Assembly: GCF_905221025.1 (NCBI RefSeq)
Contig: NZ_CAJNBL010000024.1
Span: 30,518 to 94,517, forward strand
Direction: 5' to 3'
Length of the DNA: 64,000 nt
Source: Candidatus Nitrotoga fabula
GTDB taxonomy: Bacteria; Pseudomonadota; Gammaproteobacteria; Burkholderiales; Gallionellaceae
Part shown: in pieces, positions 28,750 to 38,644 of the stretch
How positions within the stretch are numbered: the stretch's first letter is position 1
Layout of the letters: each line of letters starts with the position of its first letter
Translations under genes and position numbers: made by a program
Notes under the pieces: generated by a model
Database searches by the model: none
Told to the model about the DNA's origin: nothing
The model's input: the letters and a program-made list of their open reading frames with translations, nothing else

Positions 28750-29262
28750 ATGATATTTCCAAATAGGTGCTACAAGCTTTCGAATCGCTGGTTTTATTTG
28801 GCTGCGGCATTGGTCATTGCCGTGGTATTCGGTACGGCGCTTTACTTGCAGTATGTGTTGCATCAGGAGCCATGCCCTCTGTGCATGATTCAGCGCGTAA
28901 TTTTTATTGCCATGCTTGTTCTGTTTGCAATGGCTGCGTTGCATAACCCTGGACGGGGTGGCGCGAAAGCATACGCAGGACTGTTGTCTTTCCTGGCGAT
29001 AAGCGGTGTGGCTGCCGCTGGCCGGCATATCTGGTTGCAGCATTTACCTAAAGAGCAGGTGCCTGCCTGTGGACCGGGTCTGGACTATATGTTGGAAAGT
29101 TTTCCCATGGCTGAAGTATGGAAAGAGCTGATGCATGGTTCTGGAGAATGTGCCGAGAAGGGCTGGACCCTTCTCGGTCTGGGTATACCTGAGTGGTCCC
29201 TGCTGCTGTATGTGTTGCTGGGTGCATGGGCTGTGATGATTGCTTTCAGAAAATCTGCATAG
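28750..29262 (+). CDS. dsbB: Disulfide bond formation protein DsbB
   Basis: Four-span inner-membrane oxidase that reoxidises DsbA and passes electrons to quinone. 170 residues. First redox pair C42 and C45 (EPCPLCMIQR), second pair C107 and C134 in the periplasmic loop (VPACGPG and SGECAEKGW). Membrane segments at about 15-35, 47-64, 73-90 and 143-165. No dsbA in the window. Confidence 0.95.
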   Translation: MIFPNRCYKLSNRWFYLAAALVIAVVFGTALYLQYVLHQEPCPLCMIQRVIFIAMLVLFAMAALHNPGRGGAKAYAGLLSFLAISGVAAAGRHIWLQHLPKEQVPACGPGLDYMLESFPMAEVWKELMHGSGECAEKGWTLLGLGIPEWSLLLYVLLGAWAVMIAFRKSA

Positions 29263-29374
29263 CCAGTTCATGCTGGGCAAGCCGGCAGATGAGGACTGGA
29301 ACTGTCAGGTATTTTGATTCGTATTGGAGATTCGTTTCAAACCTAAGTAACTTTTTAAAAAAAGGAAATCAGAA

Positions 29375-29857
29375 ATGTCGAAGCAATGGACAGCCCCCCC
29401 TGCAATGCAGATTGATCCAAAAAAATCATATAAAGTTGTGATTGAAACTGGACGTGGAAAAATTGTGATTGAACTGTATCCGCAGCATGCTCCAGAAACG
29501 GTAAATAACTTTGTTTTTCTGGCTCGCGAGGATTTTTACAATGGCGTCCGTTTCCATCGTGTAATCCGTGATTTTATGATTCAGGGTGGTGATCCGACTG
29601 GTACCGGAAGAGGCGGGCCAGGTTACAGATTTGGTGACGAAACCATCGGTAATCCGCTCAAGCACGGTACCGGATATCTTTCCATGGCGAACGCAGGACC
29701 TGATAGTAATGGCAGTCAGTTTTTCATTACGCATAGCCCTCAGCCTCATCTGGATGGGAAGCATACGGTTTTTGGGAAAGTCATTGAAGGCATGGATGTG
29801 GTTCATGCTATCCAACAGGGCGATGAGATGACCCGTGTGGAGATCATTGAGGAGTAA
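29375..29857 (+). CDS. ppiB: Peptidyl-prolyl cis-trans isomerase, cyclophilin type
   Basis: Cytoplasmic cyclophilin accelerating proline isomerisation. 160 residues, no signal peptide. Active-site residues are visible in [36 protein letters not shown] and [11 protein letters not shown]. Ribosome site AAAGGAAA before the ATG. Stand-alone gene between dsbB and the convergent HPP gene. Confidence 0.95.
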   Translation: MSKQWTAPPAMQIDPKKSYKVVIETGRGKIVIELYPQHAPETVNNFVFLAREDFYNGVRFHRVIRDFMIQGGDPTGTGRGGPGYRFGDETIGNPLKHGTGYLSMANAGPDSNGSQFFITHSPQPHLDGKHTVFGKVIEGMDVVHAIQQGDEMTRVEIIEE

Positions 29858-29994
29858 ACAGCGTGATGTCAGTGCCGGGGGGTAAAATCAGGTTGTTTGC
29901 AGTCAGCTTTTGGATTCCCGGTGCTGTCACGGATTTTTCAAGTTATTGAGGGAGAAAACATAAGCGCTATTTTCAGACGCATTAAGGCGCTGAA

Positions 29995-30696
29995 TCAGGA
30001 TTTAGGGTTGTTTTTCTTTTGGCTTTTTGCATGCCGGATAGCAAGCTCGTATATATCCATCAGGTCTTCTTCCGTGACATCCACTACACCATCAATTTGC
30101 GTAAGCGCCCATTCAATGTCTTCGCGTTTCAGTTGCAGATGATCTGTCTTCAGTATGGGTTCTGGAGTATGCCGCATCGGGTAATGCCGGCCTGGTAACA
30201 GGTTGTTGATCAATAGTGCAAGTAATAAGGCAATTCCGGTATTTGCCAGCACTGCCCCGGTAACCCATGCCCAGCCCAAAGAATTGAAATGTGTGTTAAA
30301 TAATACCAGCATGAGTGCCGTGGCAGCGCCAGGCGGATGCAGGCAATGAAAGGAGTGCATCAGAATGATTGCAAGTCCTACCGCGCAACCTGCCGCAAGT
30401 ACTGGGTCCTGGATGGACTGACCGCATAACCAGCCAGCCAACGCAGAAAAAGCATGCCCGCCGAATACTGGCCATGGCTGTGCCATCGGACTGTGCGGTA
30501 CAACAAAGAGTAGCACTGTGGAAGCAGCGATTGAGCTAATCATGGCCAGGGGAAAGTTGAACTCCGGCAGGAATTGGATTGCGAATCCCAGCAGGAAAAT
30601 GGCTATCCCGCTGATTACCGCACTACGTATTCTTTCGGTGAGCGGAATGGGGGCGGTGTGTACTCTGAAAGACAGGATAAACTCTTTAAAATTCAT
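29995..30696 (-). CDS. HPP-family integral membrane protein
   Basis: 233 residues with about four to five membrane helices (roughly 28-45, 50-68, 80-97, 102-120 and 140-165) and the family signature HPPGAATALM at about 120. The C-terminal 65 residues are soluble and charged, with QIDGVVDVTEEDLMDIYELA. HPP proteins have been linked to nitrite transport in chloroplasts and cyanobacteria; no function is established for this one. Convergent with ppiB and followed on the same strand by none. Confidence 0.85.
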   Translation of the reverse strand: MNFKEFILSFRVHTAPIPLTERIRSAVISGIAIFLLGFAIQFLPEFNFPLAMISSIAASTVLLFVVPHSPMAQPWPVFGGHAFSALAGWLCGQSIQDPVLAAGCAVGLAIILMHSFHCLHPPGAATALMLVLFNTHFNSLGWAWVTGAVLANTGIALLLALLINNLLPGRHYPMRHTPEPILKTDHLQLKREDIEWALTQIDGVVDVTEEDLMDIYELAIRHAKSQKKNNPKS

Positions 30697-30782
30697 AGTG
30701 TCTGGTTTCTTTTGTCGTTAACGGTAATAGGATTGGTGGTATAGCGTGTTGCGTATTCCCGGTGCAAGATGGACTACTGGAT

Positions 30783-31619
30783 TCAGTTGGAAAACAGGTT
30801 TACCAGTCCATCCAGTCCTGCAAAATTTAACGCATAACTGGCTTGTGCGAGTACAACCGGTTTTGCGTGATAGGCGATACTGACGCCTGCTTGTGCCATC
30901 ATCTTAAGATCATTGGCCCCATCACCCATGGCAATGACCTGTTCCGGCCTGAGTCCTAATTCATCACGGATGCAAACCAGAGAGTCCGCCTTGCCTTGCG
31001 CATCCAGAATGGGTCCCAGGAGGTTGCCGGTAAGCTTGCCGTTGACAATTTCCAGTGTGTTTGCCCGAGCATAGTCGAGATCCAGGCGTTGTTTCAGGCG
31101 GTCGGTAAAAAAGACAAATCCACCTGATACCAGCATGATCTTGACACCATTTCGTTTTAATTTATCCAACATGGTTACGGCGCCGCGATTGAGTTGCAGG
31201 CGTTCGTCATAAACGCGCTGCAATGCGCTTTCTTCCAGACCGGCCAGTAAAGCTACACGGCGGCGCAGGCTTTCGCAGAAATCAATCTCTCCACGCATTG
31301 CAGCTTCCGTGATGGCCGCTACTTGCGGCTTGATGTGGAACATATCGGCGATCTCATCAATGCATTCAATAGAGATCAGGGTGGAATCCATATCCATCAC
31401 AACCAGGCCGAAATCTGATAATTTCTGGTCAGGACGTACAAAGCCATAGTCGAGCTGGTGCTCGTAACAAAAGGCAGCAATATCGGCATGGGGCCGAGCA
31501 TTCAATAACCTGTATGCATGTTCTGCCGACTGTTCAATGCCAGAGGCTTCAGTCAGCGCCATAAGATGGTTCAGATGGGCAGGGGCGATGCATTGTATGC
31601 CCTGAATAATGCAGTTCAT
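30783..31619 (-). CDS. serB: Phosphoserine phosphatase
   Basis: HAD-superfamily enzyme for the last step of serine synthesis. Nucleophile motif VVMDMDSTLISIECIDEIAD, motif II LVSGGF, motif III and IV in MGDGANDLKMM. 278 residues, with an N-terminal region of about 75 residues without the ACT-domain pattern of enteric SerB. It lies left of the mfd-end duplication; spacing to mfd is about 145 bp on the same strand. Confidence 0.94.
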   Translation of the reverse strand: MNCIIQGIQCIAPAHLNHLMALTEASGIEQSAEHAYRLLNARPHADIAAFCYEHQLDYGFVRPDQKLSDFGLVVMDMDSTLISIECIDEIADMFHIKPQVAAITEAAMRGEIDFCESLRRRVALLAGLEESALQRVYDERLQLNRGAVTMLDKLKRNGVKIMLVSGGFVFFTDRLKQRLDLDYARANTLEIVNGKLTGNLLGPILDAQGKADSLVCIRDELGLRPEQVIAMGDGANDLKMMAQAGVSIAYHAKPVVLAQASYALNFAGLDGLVNLFSN

Positions 31620-31675
31620 GTGCCTATAATGTGTTACGGGTATGTTAATGATAAAAGGCAGCCGGTTATTTCCTC

Positions 31676-31779
31676 AAAGGGATCCGGAAATTTTTTGCGT
31701 TGAAAAAACGGGTTACGAGAGCTCATTAAAGGGATCCGGAAATTTTTTGCGTTGAAAAAACGGGTTACGAGAGCTCATT
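31676..31779. repeat. Perfect 52-bp tandem duplication at the 3' end of mfd
   Basis: Bases 31676-31727 and 31728-31779 are identical over 52 positions. Read on the minus strand, each unit starts with codons for N-E-L-S and a TAA stop, then a segment with T- and A-runs and a GGATCC site. The right copy contains the true end of mfd (stop at 31765-31767); the left copy repeats the last codons and the following bases downstream of it. Confidence 0.97.
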
Positions 31780-34700
31780 GAAAAAATTTTTGACCGCCAT
31801 AACACGTTGGGTGATATCGCTGTATTTAAGTTCAATCTTCAGTTTGTCCCGACCGTTCAATTTGTACTGGCGCTTGGTTTGAATCAGCGTAATGATGCGT
31901 ACTGGATCGATTGGAGGATTGGGAATGAACTGGATTTGGATCCCTTCGCTGGAAGCATCCAGTTTCATTATACCAAGCTTTTTGGCAGTGATGCGAAGCC
32001 TGTGGCAGTCCAGAAGTGTATGTGCAGGGGGAGGAAGAAGGCCGAATCGGTCAACCAATTCCTGTTGCATGTCGTCCAGTTCTTCCGGTTTGGTGCAGTT
32101 GGCCAGCCGTTTATAAAGAACCAGGCGCTGGTGGATGTCGCTACAGTAATCATGGGGTAAGAGGGCCGGGGTGTGCAGATTGATTTCCGTGGCTACCCCG
32201 AGAGGATGCGCCATATCCGGTTCATGGCCCAGTCTGAGGGAAGTAATCGCTGCGTTGAGCATATCCGTGTAAAGAGAGAAACCAATCTCGTGCATTTCTC
32301 CGCTTTGCGATTCCCCGAGCACTTCTCCCGCGCCCCGTATTTCAAGGTCGTGCATCGCAAGATAGAAACCACTGCCAAGTTGCTCCATTGCCTGGATTGC
32401 TTCCAGTCGTTTCTTTGCCTGCGGAGTGAGGCCTTCCAGGTTGTCCACCAGCAAATATGCATACGCCTGATGATGCGAACGCCCGATCCTTCCACGCAGC
32501 TGGTGCAGTTGTGCCAAGCCGAAGCGGTCTGCACGGTTAATGAGAATGGTATTGGCCGTAGGGACATCAATACCGGTTTCAATAATGGTTGTGCAAAGCA
32601 GTACATTGAAGCGTTGCTGGTAAAAATCACGCATCACAGATTCCAGGTCGCGTTCTGCCATCTGGCCGTGTGCGATTCGGATGCGTGCCTCGGGAAGTAG
32701 CGTTTCCAGTTTCTCCGCCATGTTGGCGATGGTTTCTACTTCGTTATGCAGGAAATAAATCTGGCCACCGCGCTTTAGTTCACGCAGCGCCGCTTCTCGA
32801 ATAATGCCCTGGCTGAAATTGCTGACAAAGGTTTTGATTGACAGGCGGCGTTGTGGTGCAGTGGCAATAACTGAAAAATCACGCAATCCTTCCAGAGACA
32901 TTGCCAGAGTGCGCGGGATCGGGGTGGCGGTAAGGGTGAGTACATCTACTTCGGCACGCAGAGACTTGAGGCGCTCCTTTTGCTGCACACCAAAACGATG
33001 TTCTTCGTCAATAATGATCAGTCCCAGATTTTGGAATCGTATTCCTTTCTGGATCAGTTTGTGTGTCCCGATCATGATGTCCACACGGCCATCTTCCATA
33101 TCTTTTAGCAGTTGGGTCTGCTCCTTGGCAGAGCGGAAGCGTGACAGCTGGCCAATTTTGATGGGCCAGTCGGCAAAGCGGGTGCAGAAATTCTGATAGT
33201 GTTGTTCTGCGAGCAGGGTAGTGGGTACCAGAACGGCCACCTGCTTCCCATCCATCGCAGCAACAAAGGCTGCGCGCAGGGCAACTTCCGTTTTACCGAA
33301 ACCTACATCTCCACAGATAAGCCGGTCCATGGGTTTGCCGCTTTGCAGGTCGGAAATCACTGCTGTAATGGCAGCGGCCTGATCGGGTGTTTCTTCAAAA
33401 CCAAAGCCGGCGGAAAATGCTTCATAATCATGCTGCAGTAACTTGAATTGATGTCCTTTGCGCATGGCGCGCTGCGCGTACAGATTGAGCAGTTCGGCGG
33501 CAGTGTCTCGAACCTGCTGCATGGCTCGCCGCTTGGCTTTCTCCCAGGCACCGCTACCCAGTCTGTGTAATGGTGCAGATTCCGGAGCGCCTCCGCTGTA
33601 CCGGCTGATTACGTGCAGTTGGGCTACCGGGACATATAGCTTGTCTCCGCCATCATATTCCAGCAGCAGAAATTCGTTTTCGCCTTCACCAAGGTTCAGG
33701 TTTACCAGCCCTTGATAACGGGCAATGCCGTGTTGTTCATGTACTACCGGGTCGCCCTGCTTGAGTTCGGAGAGGTCGCGCAGCATTCCTTCTATGCTGC
33801 TTTTTTTGGCCGGGCGTGCAGCCCGGTTGCGAGGTTGTGAGGCATACAATTCATTTTCGGTAATAATCGCCAGTTGTTCATCCGTCAGCATGAAGCCATT
33901 TTGTATTCCCCCCACGGAAAGCATGAAAGGGGCGCTACTATTCAGGAACTGGGCATAGTTCTCGCAGAGTGCAGGTGTCAGGCCGTATTCGCGCAGATAT
34001 TCGGCCATGATTTCGCGCCGACCAAGGCTATCGGCCAGCAATAGTGCACGGCCACGGTGGTTTTGCAGAAAATCCTGAAGTGCATGGACTGGGATGTCTG
34101 CCCGGCGGTTAACCGCAATGTCGGGCAATTTTTGAGTGGCACACGGTACAAGGTGCTTTGATGTTCCTTCCTCAGAGGGCAGTTCTGAATTCTTGTAATT
34201 TTCGGTTTCTGCGTCGAGATCAGTCCGGGGGGAAGCGACGACGGCTTCAACCAGATCAATTCTGTTGAAATTCTTAGCGGCGATGAAAAAATCTTCCGCG
34301 CTCATGAATAGTTCCCGTGGTTCCAGCAAGGGGCGTTGCGGATCGCCGCGCAGCAGGTTGTAACGGGACTGGGCATCCTTTGCAAAAGTGGCAATGGCGG
34401 CACTTACGTTGTGATGCAGGCACAACGTGGCATGGGCAGGCAAATATTCCAGCAGGGTAGCGGTACGTTCGAAAAATAGTGGCAGGTAATATTCAATTCC
34501 GGCAGGAGGAGTGCCATTGCTTATTCCCTTGTAAATTCCAGATTTGGATGGATCCCCCTCAAAACGGTCGCGGAAATTACTACGGAAACGTGTCTGGCCG
34601 GTTTCGTCCAACGGAAATTCACGTGCCGGCAACAGGCGTATATCCTGAACTGGGTAGATGGTGCGCTGAGTATCGACATCAAAGGTGGCAATCGTATCAA

Positions 34701-35244
34701 TTTCGTCGTCGAAAAGATCTATTCGGTACGGTGCGACGCTGCCCATCGGGAAAAGGTCAATCAGACTGCCTCGTACGCAGTATTCCCCGGGCATCAGAAC
34801 CTGCTGGACATGGGTGTAGCCAGCCAGGGTCATTTGTTCGCGCAATTTGCCGGTATTCAGTTTCTCTCCGCGCTTGAGGAAGAAAGTATATGCTGCTAGG
34901 TATTCCACAGGCGGCAGTGGATAAAGTGCAGTGGTAATCGGGACGACGATTACGTCGCACGACTGGCTGCGGATATGATGCAGCGTAGCCAGTCGTTCGG
35001 AGATCAGATCCTGGTGTGGCGAAAAATGATCGTAGGGAAGAGTTTCCCAGTCCGGGAGCAGATGTACGCGCAGGTCAGGGGAAAAAAAAGGGATTTCCTC
35101 AACCAGCCGTTGAGCCTCCAGAGCACTGGCTGAAATGATTGCCAGCGGTGCATGCTGGCCGGCATACTGGGCCAGTGCCAGGGCATCGGATGAACCATGT
35201 AACTGGGTGAATCGTGGACGGGGGTTTGGGGAAACGAGCAGCAT
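31765..35244 (-). CDS. mfd: Transcription-repair coupling factor
   Basis: ATP-dependent translocase that dislodges RNA polymerase stalled at lesions and recruits UvrA. Domains in order: UvrB-like N-terminus (PDWETLPYDHFSPHQD), RNA-polymerase-interacting CarD-like domain (GDPVVHEQHGIARYQGL at about 510), RecG-like motor with Walker A GDVGFGKTE and DEEH box (IIIDEEHRFGV), and C-terminal D7. About 1159 residues from ATG 35244. An ATG at 35280 is in frame, but a TATAAT element overlaps it, favouring 35244. The last codons lie in a tandem duplication. Confidence 0.95.
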   Translation of the reverse strand: MLLVSPNPRPRFTQLHGSSDALALAQYAGQHAPLAIISASALEAQRLVEEIPFFSPDLRVHLLPDWETLPYDHFSPHQDLISERLATLHHIRSQSCDVIVVPITTALYPLPPVEYLAAYTFFLKRGEKLNTGKLREQMTLAGYTHVQQVLMPGEYCVRGSLIDLFPMGSVAPYRIDLFDDEIDTIATFDVDTQRTIYPVQDIRLLPAREFPLDETGQTRFRSNFRDRFEGDPSKSGIYKGISNGTPPAGIEYYLPLFFERTATLLEYLPAHATLCLHHNVSAAIATFAKDAQSRYNLLRGDPQRPLLEPRELFMSAEDFFIAAKNFNRIDLVEAVVASPRTDLDAETENYKNSELPSEEGTSKHLVPCATQKLPDIAVNRRADIPVHALQDFLQNHRGRALLLADSLGRREIMAEYLREYGLTPALCENYAQFLNSSAPFMLSVGGIQNGFMLTDEQLAIITENELYASQPRNRAARPAKKSSIEGMLRDLSELKQGDPVVHEQHGIARYQGLVNLNLGEGENEFLLLEYDGGDKLYVPVAQLHVISRYSGGAPESAPLHRLGSGAWEKAKRRAMQQVRDTAAELLNLYAQRAMRKGHQFKLLQHDYEAFSAGFGFEETPDQAAAITAVISDLQSGKPMDRLICGDVGFGKTEVALRAAFVAAMDGKQVAVLVPTTLLAEQHYQNFCTRFADWPIKIGQLSRFRSAKEQTQLLKDMEDGRVDIMIGTHKLIQKGIRFQNLGLIIIDEEHRFGVQQKERLKSLRAEVDVLTLTATPIPRTLAMSLEGLRDFSVIATAPQRRLSIKTFVSNFSQGIIREAALRELKRGGQIYFLHNEVETIANMAEKLETLLPEARIRIAHGQMAERDLESVMRDFYQQRFNVLLCTTIIETGIDVPTANTILINRADRFGLAQLHQLRGRIGRSHHQAYAYLLVDNLEGLTPQAKKRLEAIQAMEQLGSGFYLAMHDLEIRGAGEVLGESQSGEMHEIGFSLYTDMLNAAITSLRLGHEPDMAHPLGVATEINLHTPALLPHDYCSDIHQRLVLYKRLANCTKPEELDDMQQELVDRFGLLPPPAHTLLDCHRLRITAKKLGIMKLDASSEGIQIQFIPNPPIDPVRIITLIQTKRQYKLNGRDKLKIELKYSDITQRVMAVKNFFNELS

Positions 35245-35278
35245 GAGAAATTTAGTACAACAGATTTCAAGGAGCCGC

Positions 35279-35284
35279 ATTATA
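35279..35284 (-). promoter_or_regulatory. Probable -10 element of the mfd promoter
   Basis: TATAAT on the minus strand, with a weak -35 (TGTCAA) 17 bases upstream. It would start transcription near 35272, downstream of the in-frame ATG at 35280, leaving a leader of about 28 bases before ATG 35244. It therefore bears on the choice of mfd start. Confidence 0.45.
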
Positions 35285-35446
35285 TAAGGGAAGCCATGTC
35301 GTTGACATGAGTTGCGCGCTCTTTTGCGAATCGCCGGGAACCAAGATTTGTTTAATTGACCGGGATGGCTTGCTGTTTTCTGGTACTAATGAATCAACGC
35401 CATGGATACATCCTGCATGCAGTCCAGAAATAATATTGCAACCGAC

Positions 35447-37273
35447 TCACTCCACGGTAACTGACTTAGCCAGATTACGGGGCTTATCGACATCGGTTCC
35501 CTTTTGTAGGGCGACGTAATAGGCCAGTAGCTGTAGTGCAATGGTATGCAGGATGGGACTCAGGTAACCGGCATGCTCGGGCATCTGTATCAGGTGCAAG
35601 CCATCTCCTGAATGAAAGCGCGTCCCGGCATCGGCGAATACGTAAAGTTCTCCCCCACGTGCGCGGACTTCCTGAAGGTTGGATTTGAGCTTGGCCAGCA
35701 ATGTGTCGTTCGGGGCAACGGCGATCACCGGCATCTCTTTGTCCACTAGGGCCAGTGGCCCATGCTTCAGTTCTCCGGCAGGGTAGGCTTCGGCATGTAT
35801 ATAGGATATTTCCTTTAGTTTGAGAGCTCCTTCCAGCGCAATGGGGTAGTGCAGTCCGCGTCCGAGGAATAGCGCATGGCGTTTGTCGGAAAAGCGCTCG
35901 GCTATCCGTGCAATGTCAGGTGCGAGCTTGAGTACCGAATCGACTGCGGTGGGTAAATGGCGCAATGCATGCAGGTAATTGTACTCTTCTTTGGAGTCCA
36001 GCCCCCCGCGCTGTTTGGCGAGAATCAGCGTAAGTATAAATAATGCCGCTAATTGCGTGGTGAATGCCTTGGTGGATGCAACGCCAATTTCGGGGCCGGC
36101 ATGGGTCAGAAAGTGCAGTCCGGAAAGTCTGGTCAGTGCGCTTTCCGGTACATTGCATATGGAAAGGGTATGGGTGTGGCCCAGATCCTTGGCGTGATTG
36201 AGCGCAGCAAGGGTATCGGCGGTTTCGCCTGATTGGGATATGGTCAGCACTAGAGATCCGGGATCAGGTACGCTCACGCGGTAGCGGTACTCACTGGCGA
36301 TTTCCACGGTACAGGAAATGCCTGCTATTTCTTCGAGCCAGTAACGTGCAACCATGCCGGCATGGTGACTTGTGCCACAGGCAAGGATCAGGATTTTTTC
36401 GATTTGTGGGAAAATTCTGGCCGCATCGGCTCCAAAAATGCCAGGAACCAGCGCTTGGCTATTACAGACTCCTTCCAGTGTGTTTATTAGTGCTTGGGGT
36501 TGTTCGTGAATTTCTTTCTGCATGTAGTGGCGGTATTCTCCCAGTTCTGCTTTGCTGCTGTGGAGTTTGCAAATGTTTACCGCGCGCTCTACGGTATTTC
36601 CATTGGCATCAAATATTTGATATCCGCTCAGGCTCACTTCAGCCACATCACCATCTTGCAGATACAAGATGTTGTTGGTTATCGGTAGCAGGGCGGACAG
36701 ATCCGATGCAATGTAATGGCCATCTGTTCCCAACCCTAATAGCAACGGACTACCTTTGCGTGCGCAAATGATCTGGTTCGAGTTGTCTGCAGCCATCACA
36801 CCAATGGCGTAAGCTCCAGTTAATTGGCCAATGGCTGTCTGGGTGGCAGCCAGAAGGCTGTTTCCGCGTGAATAGTGGCTATGGATCAGATGGGCGATGA
36901 CCTCGCTATCTGTATCTGAGGTGAACAGGAAACCTTGCGTGGTCAACTGCATGCGCAGTTCTTCGTAATTTTCGATGATGCCGTTATGCACTACGGCAAT
37001 GAGATTGCCACTTAGATGTGGGTGCGCATTCCGTTCGCTGGGTTCTCCGTGTGTTGCCCAGCGTGTGTGGGCAATACCGATATATCCACAGGCAGTGGAG
37101 CTTTGCCTGGCTAAATCTGCAACGCGCCCGATGCTGCGGATGCGTTGCAGTTTGTTGTTGTCAATGGTAGCGAGGCCGGCAGAGTCGTAGCCCCGGTATT
37201 CCAAGCGCTGCAAACCTTGAAGAAGGACGGGAACGACATTGTTTTTGGCTATGGCTCCGATAATTCCGCACAT
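35447..37273 (-). CDS. glmS: Glutamine-fructose-6-phosphate aminotransferase
   Basis: Makes glucosamine-6-phosphate for cell-wall synthesis. 608 residues. N-terminal glutaminase begins [10 protein letters not shown] with the nucleophile Cys2; the two SIS sugar-isomerase domains carry [24 protein letters not shown] and [19 protein letters not shown]; the end is [13 protein letters not shown], the typical C-terminus with the conserved lysine. No glmS ribozyme is expected in this phylum or seen. Divided from mfd by about 165-200 bp on the same strand. Confidence 0.97.
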   Translation of the reverse strand: MCGIIGAIAKNNVVPVLLQGLQRLEYRGYDSAGLATIDNNKLQRIRSIGRVADLARQSSTACGYIGIAHTRWATHGEPSERNAHPHLSGNLIAVVHNGIIENYEELRMQLTTQGFLFTSDTDSEVIAHLIHSHYSRGNSLLAATQTAIGQLTGAYAIGVMAADNSNQIICARKGSPLLLGLGTDGHYIASDLSALLPITNNILYLQDGDVAEVSLSGYQIFDANGNTVERAVNICKLHSSKAELGEYRHYMQKEIHEQPQALINTLEGVCNSQALVPGIFGADAARIFPQIEKILILACGTSHHAGMVARYWLEEIAGISCTVEIASEYRYRVSVPDPGSLVLTISQSGETADTLAALNHAKDLGHTHTLSICNVPESALTRLSGLHFLTHAGPEIGVASTKAFTTQLAALFILTLILAKQRGGLDSKEEYNYLHALRHLPTAVDSVLKLAPDIARIAERFSDKRHALFLGRGLHYPIALEGALKLKEISYIHAEAYPAGELKHGPLALVDKEMPVIAVAPNDTLLAKLKSNLQEVRARGGELYVFADAGTRFHSGDGLHLIQMPEHAGYLSPILHTIALQLLAYYVALQKGTDVDKPRNLAKSVTVE

Positions 37274-37560
37274 GATTCAATCCGTGTTTGATTCCAGGTG
37301 TTTAATTGTATCAACAATGGAGCTTGTGGCTCGCCAGGAATCCGCAGATGTTGCGGACAGAAAAATCAATAAAATTCGCATGTGTTGCATTTGGTATGGA
37401 GGCCGGTCAATCTCTTCAATAATTATCAACTATATGGGTGCAGCAATAATCTTGGAAGGGTACATCAGGTTTCTGGGAAAGTTGTGCGAGGAATCAATAC
37501 AGCATTTATCTGCTTACACAGAGTGTTTTTGTCCTGTATTTTATGTATCAAAAATTTATT

Positions 37561-37884
37561 CTAAATCTGCCTTGGCAGTTGCATGCGAAGGTCGTGCAGC
37601 TGGGTTTCCAGGTCTTGAATTCTGGCAAGCAGCGTAAGGGTGACAGCCAGGCCATGCGTGTCCAGTCCAAAATCATTCTGCAAACGGCAAGCGGTTTTTG
37701 CGATTGCCAGGCAGCTTGCATCGAAAGTCTGTTTTTCTGCATCTATTTCGATGGGCACAATGGCTTCGTAGTTAACCAGTTCGGTAAGCACTTCTTCTGA
37801 TAGCCCAGATAATTTGGCCAGGTCTGTGAAAGATAGTTTTTGATATTGATCCATCCAGAGTACTTCAGTGTGCTCAATTTTCAT
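37561..37884 (-). CDS. cbpM: Chaperone-modulator protein CbpM
   Basis: Small MerR-like helix-turn-helix protein that in E. coli binds and inhibits the J-domain co-chaperone CbpA. 107 residues: LSFTDLAKLSGLSEEVLTELV near residue 17 is the winged-helix part; the C-terminal helix LARIQDLETQLHDLRMQL is a coiled coil. Strong AGAGGAG ribosome site. Directly upstream only a broken J-domain relic of its usual partner remains, so this copy seems to be an orphan unless cbpA exists elsewhere. Confidence 0.85.
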   Translation of the reverse strand: MKIEHTEVLWMDQYQKLSFTDLAKLSGLSEEVLTELVNYEAIVPIEIDAEKQTFDASCLAIAKTACRLQNDFGLDTHGLAVTLTLLARIQDLETQLHDLRMQLPRQI

Positions 37885-37909
37885 GGTTATCTCCTCTTGA
37901 AATATTCTT

Positions 37910-38086
37910 TTAAACTGAAGGTTGAAGTTTCCGTTGCTTCTTGTGGAGTGTTTTATGATGCTCTATGTAATTTTCTTGAATTTTTCTTCAGCATTTGTTG
38001 CGCTGGGGACATCTGGATGATACTTGATGTCAGCTTGAGATCAGTTTTTCTGATTTCAGTTGTTGAGATATTCCTTCCAGTTCCAT
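37910..38086 (-). pseudogene. cbpA: Relic of the cbpA/dnaJ-type J domain
   Basis: Read on the minus strand across two frame changes, a J domain is clear: STTEIRKTDLKLTS, then one base short, KYHPDVPSATNAEEKFKKIT with the HPD motif at 38019-38011, then a shift to EHHKTLHKKQRKL. This matches helices II-IV of CbpA-type J domains. In-frame TAG at 37965-37963. The remaining roughly 230 residues of CbpA (linker and C-terminal substrate domains) are missing; only about 25 bases separate the relic from the cbpM start. Frameshifts plus an internal deletion make it non-functional. Confidence 0.82.
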
Positions 38087-38644
38087 AACTGTGTTTAATA
38101 TTGCATGGATATAGTGTCTGGTGGCAGAGTTGGATATCCAGAATGGGTTCTGGTGCCAGGGTGTCACTTCCATTCAGTCAATTTAGTGGATATATTCTAT
38201 TCGTAGGGTGTGTCAGTATGTACGCCAGCGAATATAAGATCTTCGTATTTATGAACGAGTGAATTTTCAGTGTTGCATCATCTCATTGCAGTCAGGATGG
38301 AGGATGATTTGGTAAAAAAAGATAGACTGGCTTGTGTCCTTGGAGTTCAAAATTCAGCTGGCTGTAAGTTTTAGGGTTAATGTTGGCAGGAAGAACCCAG
38401 GCATGTTTCAGGTCAGGGTGATGATGTTCATGCCAGAATTAGTTGTCAACGGTCCCACTGGCCATGCGTTTTTGGTGTGGAGAGTGGCTTTCTAGCGTAT
38501 TATTGATGATGAAGAGTAGGGATAGTATATCGGTTGCTGATCAGTTTTTTAAATTTCTTGAATAAGGCGATCGTTTCGAGGTTGTATTGAAGGCTGGTGT
38601 TACCATCGCTTGAGCTGCGTATCTGTCCGATAGGGAGAGAAATA
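38087..38644. other. Gene-free region between the cbpA relic and the secreted-protein gene
   Basis: About 560 bp. No intact gene is supported. A minus-strand frame at about 38310-38430 (FWHEHHHPDLKHAWVLPAN and on) is open for some 40 codons but has no start and an in-frame TAA ahead of it. A CCAGAA/TTCTGG hairpin lies near 38140. This may be debris from the same deletion events that removed cbpA. Confidence 0.4.

Noticed and set aside
31676..31779. Could the 52-bp repeats be a minimal CRISPR array or attachment sites?
   Set aside because: The copies are directly abutting with no spacer, only two exist, and the unit contains the coding end of mfd.
35280..35280. ATG at 35280 as the start of mfd.
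   Set aside because: A TATAAT element overlaps it and the extra twelve residues are not family-like; ATG 35244 gives the expected N-terminus. This is a preference, not proof.
38310..38435. About 40 open codons on the minus strand (FWHEHHHPDLKHAWVLPAN and on).
   Set aside because: No start codon, an in-frame TAA directly ahead, and no recognisable domain. Kept only as possible debris next to the cbpA relic.
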